A DNA stretch of 64,000 nt, from the NCBI GenBank assembly GCA_016938875.1, contig JAFGTV010000001.1, positions 92,634-156,633 on the forward strand. The letters run 5' to 3'. Source of the DNA: Paracoccaceae bacterium (GTDB lineage Bacteria; Pseudomonadota; Alphaproteobacteria; Rhodobacterales; Rhodobacteraceae). Position 1 is the first letter of the stretch. Every line of letters starts with the position of its first letter. This document shows positions 61,150 through 64,000 of the stretch, piece after piece. Below the pieces are notes generated by a model, which had not been told where the DNA came from, made no database searches, and saw only the letters and a list, made by a program, of their open reading frames with translations. Made by a program: the position numbers and the translations under genes.

Positions 61150-62442
61150 ATGGCCAATGTCGTTGTCGTAGGCGCCCAGTGGGGCGACGAGGGAAAAGGC
61201 AAGATCGTCGATTGGCTGTCGGAACGGGCCGATGTGATCGCCCGATTCCAGGGGGGTCACAATGCCGGCCATACGCTGGTCATCGACGGGAACACCTATA
61301 AGCTGAACGCGCTGCCCTCGGGCGTGGTGCGTGGCGGCAAGCTGTCGGTCATCGGCAACGGCGTCGTGCTGGACCCCTGGCACCTGCTGCAAGAGATCGA
61401 GACGGTGCGCGCGCAGGGTGTCACGATCACCCCCCAGACGCTGATGATCGCGGAAAATACCCCGCTTATCATGCCCTTCCACGGGGAACTTGATCGGGCG
61501 CGCGAGGCGCAGAATTCGATGGCCAAGATCGGCACCACCGGGCGTGGCATCGGGCCATGCTATGAGGACAAGGTGGGGCGCCGGGTGATCCGGGTGGCCG
61601 ATCTGGCCGATGACGCCACGCTGGAGCTGCGGGTGGACCGCGCCTTGGTGCATCACAACGCGCTGCGCAGCGGTCTGGGGCTGGACCCGATCGACCGCGA
61701 CGCACTGCTGGCGCGCCTGCGCGAGGTGGCCCCGGCGATCCTGGAATATGCGGCACCGGTCTGGAAGGTGCTGAATGAAAAGCGAAAAGCGGGCAAGCGT
61801 ATCCTGTTCGAGGGGGCGCAGGGCGCGCTGTTGGACATTGATTTCGGCACCTATCCCTTTGTCACCTCGTCCAACGTGATCGCGGGCCAGGCAGCCACCG
61901 GCACCGGCATCGGGCCGGGGGCGATCAACTTCGTGCTGGGGATCGTCAAGGCCTATACGACCCGTGTGGGCGAGGGGCCGTTCCCGACCGAGCTGCACGA
62001 CGACGACGGCCAGCGCCTGGGCGAGCGCGGCCGCGAATTCGGCACCGTCACCGGGCGCAAGCGGCGCTGTGGCTGGTTCGACGCGGTTCTGGTGCGCCAG
62101 ACCTGCGCGACCAGCGGTGTGTCGGGCATCGCGCTGACCAAGCTGGACGTGCTGGACGGGTTCGAGACGCTGCGCATCTGCACCGGCTATGAGTTGGACG
62201 GCGAGGTTCTGGACTATCTTCCGACCGCCGCCGATCAGCAGGCCCGCGTGACCCCGGTCTACGAGACGATGCCGGGCTGGTCCGACAGCACGGCAGGCGC
62301 GCGCAGCTGGAACGATCTGCCCGCCGAGGCGGTCAAATACGTCCGCCGCATCGAAGAGTTGATCCAATGCCCGGTCGCGATGCTGTCCACCTCGCCCGAG
62401 CGCGAGGATACCATCCTCGTCACCGATCCGTTCGTCGACTGA
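61150..62442 (+). CDS. purA: Adenylosuccinate synthetase
   Basis: PurA joins IMP and aspartate with GTP in AMP synthesis. The 430-residue protein has the P-loop-like [11 protein letters not shown] near residue 12, the catalytic His in [23 protein letters not shown], and [14 protein letters not shown]. The ATG at 61150 ([18 protein letters not shown]) is the normal start; the frame is open 69 bases further up. The stop shares TGATG with DUF2842. Confidence 0.97.
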   Translation: MANVVVVGAQWGDEGKGKIVDWLSERADVIARFQGGHNAGHTLVIDGNTYKLNALPSGVVRGGKLSVIGNGVVLDPWHLLQEIETVRAQGVTITPQTLMIAENTPLIMPFHGELDRAREAQNSMAKIGTTGRGIGPCYEDKVGRRVIRVADLADDATLELRVDRALVHHNALRSGLGLDPIDRDALLARLREVAPAILEYAAPVWKVLNEKRKAGKRILFEGAQGALLDIDFGTYPFVTSSNVIAGQAATGTGIGPGAINFVLGIVKAYTTRVGEGPFPTELHDDDGQRLGERGREFGTVTGRKRRCGWFDAVLVRQTCATSGVSGIALTKLDVLDGFETLRICTGYELDGEVLDYLPTAADQQARVTPVYETMPGWSDSTAGARSWNDLPAEAVKYVRRIEELIQCPVAMLSTSPEREDTILVTDPFVD

Positions 62443-62696
62443 TGGCGCTCAGCTATAAAGCCCGCCGTCGCTGGTCGCTGATCATCCTGTTGATCGGTCT
62501 GCCGCTTTACGTGGTTCTGGCTGTCACGGTGATGAACTGGCTGGACCGTCCGCCATTCTGGATCGAATTGCTGGTCTATCTGGCGCTGGGCATCGTCTGG
62601 GCGCTGCCCTTGCGGTTCGTGTTCCGCGGCATCGGCCAGCCGGACCCGGACGCGGCCCCCGCCCCGACCGAAAAGAAAGACCCGGCAAAGCGGTGA
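62442..62696 (+). CDS. DUF2842 membrane protein
   Basis: 84 residues with two membrane helices (WSLIILLIGLPLYVVLAVTV and FWIELLVYLALGIVWALPLR) and a proline/lysine-rich tail. This matches DUF2842, found beside purA in many alphaproteobacteria. Its ATG shares one base with the purA stop (TGATG), so it is cotranslated. A hairpin at its 3' end acts mainly for the convergent gene. Confidence 0.92.
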   Translation: MALSYKARRRWSLIILLIGLPLYVVLAVTVMNWLDRPPFWIELLVYLALGIVWALPLRFVFRGIGQPDPDAAPAPTEKKDPAKR

Positions 62697-62708
62697 CGCC
62701 TTGCCGGG
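62668..62708 (-). terminator. Terminator of the minus-strand gene at the window end
   Basis: CCCGGCAA (62681-62688) pairs with TTGCCGGG (62701-62708). On the minus strand the stem is followed by TCTTTCTTTTC. It overlaps the 3' end of the DUF2842 gene. Confidence 0.6.
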
Positions 62709-62741
62709 CCGTGTGGTCCGTTAAGTGTTCGTGGCGCGTGC

Positions 62742-64000
62742 TCAGGCTTGGCGGCGCGCGGCCTCGCGGGTGCCGCCATCGACCAGGCCCGGCATCACGA
62801 ACTGGCCGCGCTTGAGCTTTTTGAACGTGCCGATTCGCAGCAGCCCGCCAAAGGCGCGCAGCAATTCCTCGCGGTCGGTGTCCTGACCGATCACCGTTCC
62901 GGCCAGACCCATCACCCGCTGGCGGGTAAAGTGATCCTGGCCCTCTTCGATCAGGATATAGGCAGCCGCACTTTCCAACGTGTCGGCCATGCCCTTGGCG
63001 CCGCGACTCGCCGCGAAATCGGCAAAGCTGGTGGCCGAGGCAAAGATATTGTCGCCCTCGGCCTGGATGTCCTCTTCGTCTTCGGCGCGCACGGCCATTT
63101 CCTTGGTGACCCGACGCGGGCGAATGGCGCCCGGAACGCTTGCGGGATCGGGGCGGGGGGTATCGATGCGCTGTTCCGAGACCAGCATAAGCGGCGCCAG
63201 CCGTTCGTCCGCGCTGGGACGACGCGTGCCGCGCTTGCCGCGCACGACCTTGGCCAGCACCTGGCGATAGGGCCGCTTCTGGGTCTCTTCGTCTGACGAT
63301 TCAGAGGCGTTGGGGTCCATCTTGCGATCGGCAAAGGTCGCCGCGACCGCCGCCTTGAGATGTGCGATCGAGGCCTGGCGACGTTTCTGTTCCGGCCCAT
63401 CCAGCTTGGTGTTGGCCTCTTCCATCAGGCGGTTGAGGGCGGTTTCATCCCCTTCGACCCCGGCGGATTTCAGACGTGCGGCGGCCTCGTGCGGCGTGGC
63501 AGGGCGCTGGTCGGCTGCGTCTGCCTCCAGGGCGGCCAACTCGGCCTGCAACTCGGCCTCCAGCTCATCCGTCAGAGAGGTTTTCCTGTTCTGCTCGGCG
63601 TTCTCTTGCGCTTCGTTCCTGGCGGCCTCTTCGATGTCGGCACGCTTGAGCGTCAGCACGCGGGCCCGGGCGCGTTGCGCGGCGGCGGGCATATCGTCCT
63701 CGCTGGCCTCGTCCTGCGGGGCGTCAACCGCGGCAGGCTCGGGCGGCAAGGCGGGGGACAAGGACAAGGCGGCCATGACGTTGGCCGGGGAAAACCCGTC
63801 ATCCTCGGCGGCATCGCCATCGTCGTCGGATTCAGCGGTTTCCTGGGCCTCGTCCTGGGCAAATTCCTCTTGTTCGGCAGGTTCTTCTTGCAGGGCCGGC
63901 GTCGCGGTGATGTCTTCGACAGCTTCGACAGCTTCGACAGCTTCGACAGCTTCGACAGCTTCGACAGCTTCGACAGCTTCGACAGCTTCGACAGCTTCGA
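62742..64000 (-). CDS. Large acidic protein of unknown function with N-terminal EAV repeats (5' end outside window)
   Basis: The frame is open from the window edge to the stop at 62742, so the visible 419 residues lack the N-terminus. An internal ATG at 63776 exists but the frame runs on past it. The N-terminal visible part is a (Glu-Ala-Val) repeat coded by a 9-bp array, then an acidic region (EEPAEQEEFAQDEAQETAES), coiled-coil segments (ADIEEAARNEAQENAEQNRK; LEAELQAELAALEADA) and a conserved C-terminus, ATSFADFAASRGAKGMADTL to GLLRIGTFKKLKRGQFVMPG. I recall this C-terminal region only as a conserved roseobacter protein with no known function. Confidence 0.8.
   Translation of the reverse strand, partial: EAVEAVEAVEAVEAVEAVEAVEAVEAVEDITATPALQEEPAEQEEFAQDEAQETAESDDDGDAAEDDGFSPANVMAALSLSPALPPEPAAVDAPQDEASEDDMPAAAQRARARVLTLKRADIEEAARNEAQENAEQNRKTSLTDELEAELQAELAALEADAADQRPATPHEAAARLKSAGVEGDETALNRLMEEANTKLDGPEQKRRQASIAHLKAAVAATFADRKMDPNASESSDEETQKRPYRQVLAKVVRGKRGTRRPSADERLAPLMLVSEQRIDTPRPDPASVPGAIRPRRVTKEMAVRAEDEEDIQAEGDNIFASATSFADFAASRGAKGMADTLESAAAYILIEEGQDHFTRQRVMGLAGTVIGQDTDREELLRAFGGLLRIGTFKKLKRGQFVMPGLVDGGTREAARRQA
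63915..64000. repeat. 9-bp tandem repeat (TTCGACAGC)n, running off the window
   Basis: At least 9.5 perfect copies of TTCGACAGC, in frame with the acidic-protein gene, encode (Glu-Ala-Val)n on the minus strand. Perfect identity between units points to recent expansion. The full copy number cannot be seen. Confidence 0.97.

Noticed and set aside
63915..64000. Possible CRISPR or intergenic satellite
   Set aside because: The 9-bp units are in frame inside a long coding sequence, so this is a coding tandem repeat.

Overview
The window is 64 kb of chromosomal DNA from a GC-rich alphaproteobacterium, most likely a Rhodobacteraceae member of the roseobacter type. This rests on gene content read from the translations: the phaR-phaP-phaC/phaZ polyhydroxybutyrate locus with Paracoccus/Rhodobacter-type PhaR operators, an omega-transaminase very close to the Paracoccus type, fhs-folD-purU one-carbon genes, the secG-pyrG and purA-DUF2842 pairs, and DUF1127 and DUF2927 proteins. 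No transposase, phage gene, CRISPR array, tRNA or rRNA was seen. It looks like a stable core-plus-metabolism region, tightly packed, with many 4-base start/stop overlaps.

Layout. 1-4.5 kb: 3' end of ftsH, then fhs and a chorismate mutase-folD pair. 4.5-9.5 kb: a PaaI thioesterase, a membrane LytTR regulator, the ligase-associated repair pair (DEXH helicase and PdeM nuclease) and dtd. 9.6-15.1 kb: a minus-strand cassette of a 27-residue membrane microprotein, XpaC-like, TelA, DUF2927 lipoprotein, SPFH-GYF protein and double zinc-ribbon membrane protein, probably one envelope-stress module. 15-24 kb: RNA and translation genes (rluB, tadA, gatCA, RNase P RNA, rpmG) with purU, a metallo-hydrolase, a ceramidase-like membrane protein, a lipoprotein and an amidase. 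24-31.4 kb: a LysR/omega-transaminase divergon and the PHB locus. 31.5-43.5 kb: a hydrolase, a HisC-like aminotransferase, three coupled genes (YmdB-like phosphoesterase, EamA exporter, SLC13 carrier), 5-FCL and mgtE, guanine and 8-oxoguanine deaminases, and hisN. 43.5-47.3 kb: an XRE regulator with a palindrome-rich upstream region, a quinone oxidoreductase, a LysR regulator, a DUF1127 protein and a Bax-inhibitor-like protein. 47.3-56.7 kb: one long minus-strand operon with a polar amino-acid type ABC transporter, two glutamine-synthetase-like ligases, a glutamine amidotransferase, a PuuB-like oxidase and a DegT aminotransferase. 56.8-64 kb: TerB, DUF1330, a secreted protein, pyrG, secG, purA, DUF2842 and a large acidic protein truncated by the window edge inside a 9-bp repeat.

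How the genes work together. Fhs, FolD, PurU and 5-FCL cover formate/tetrahydrofolate exchange. PhaR represses phaP, and PhaC and PhaZ build and break PHB granules. The 47-56 kb operon imports an amine or basic amino acid and probably degrades it through gamma-glutamylated intermediates. The most interesting items are the SPFH/zinc-ribbon/TelA/XpaC/microprotein cassette, the gamma-glutamyl operon with its two internal RNA hairpins, the PhaR operator nested inside the phaP promoter, and three kinds of repeat (a dispersed element in convergent gaps, a tandem hairpin array and a coding 9-bp repeat). All family calls come from reading motifs by eye; no database search was run.
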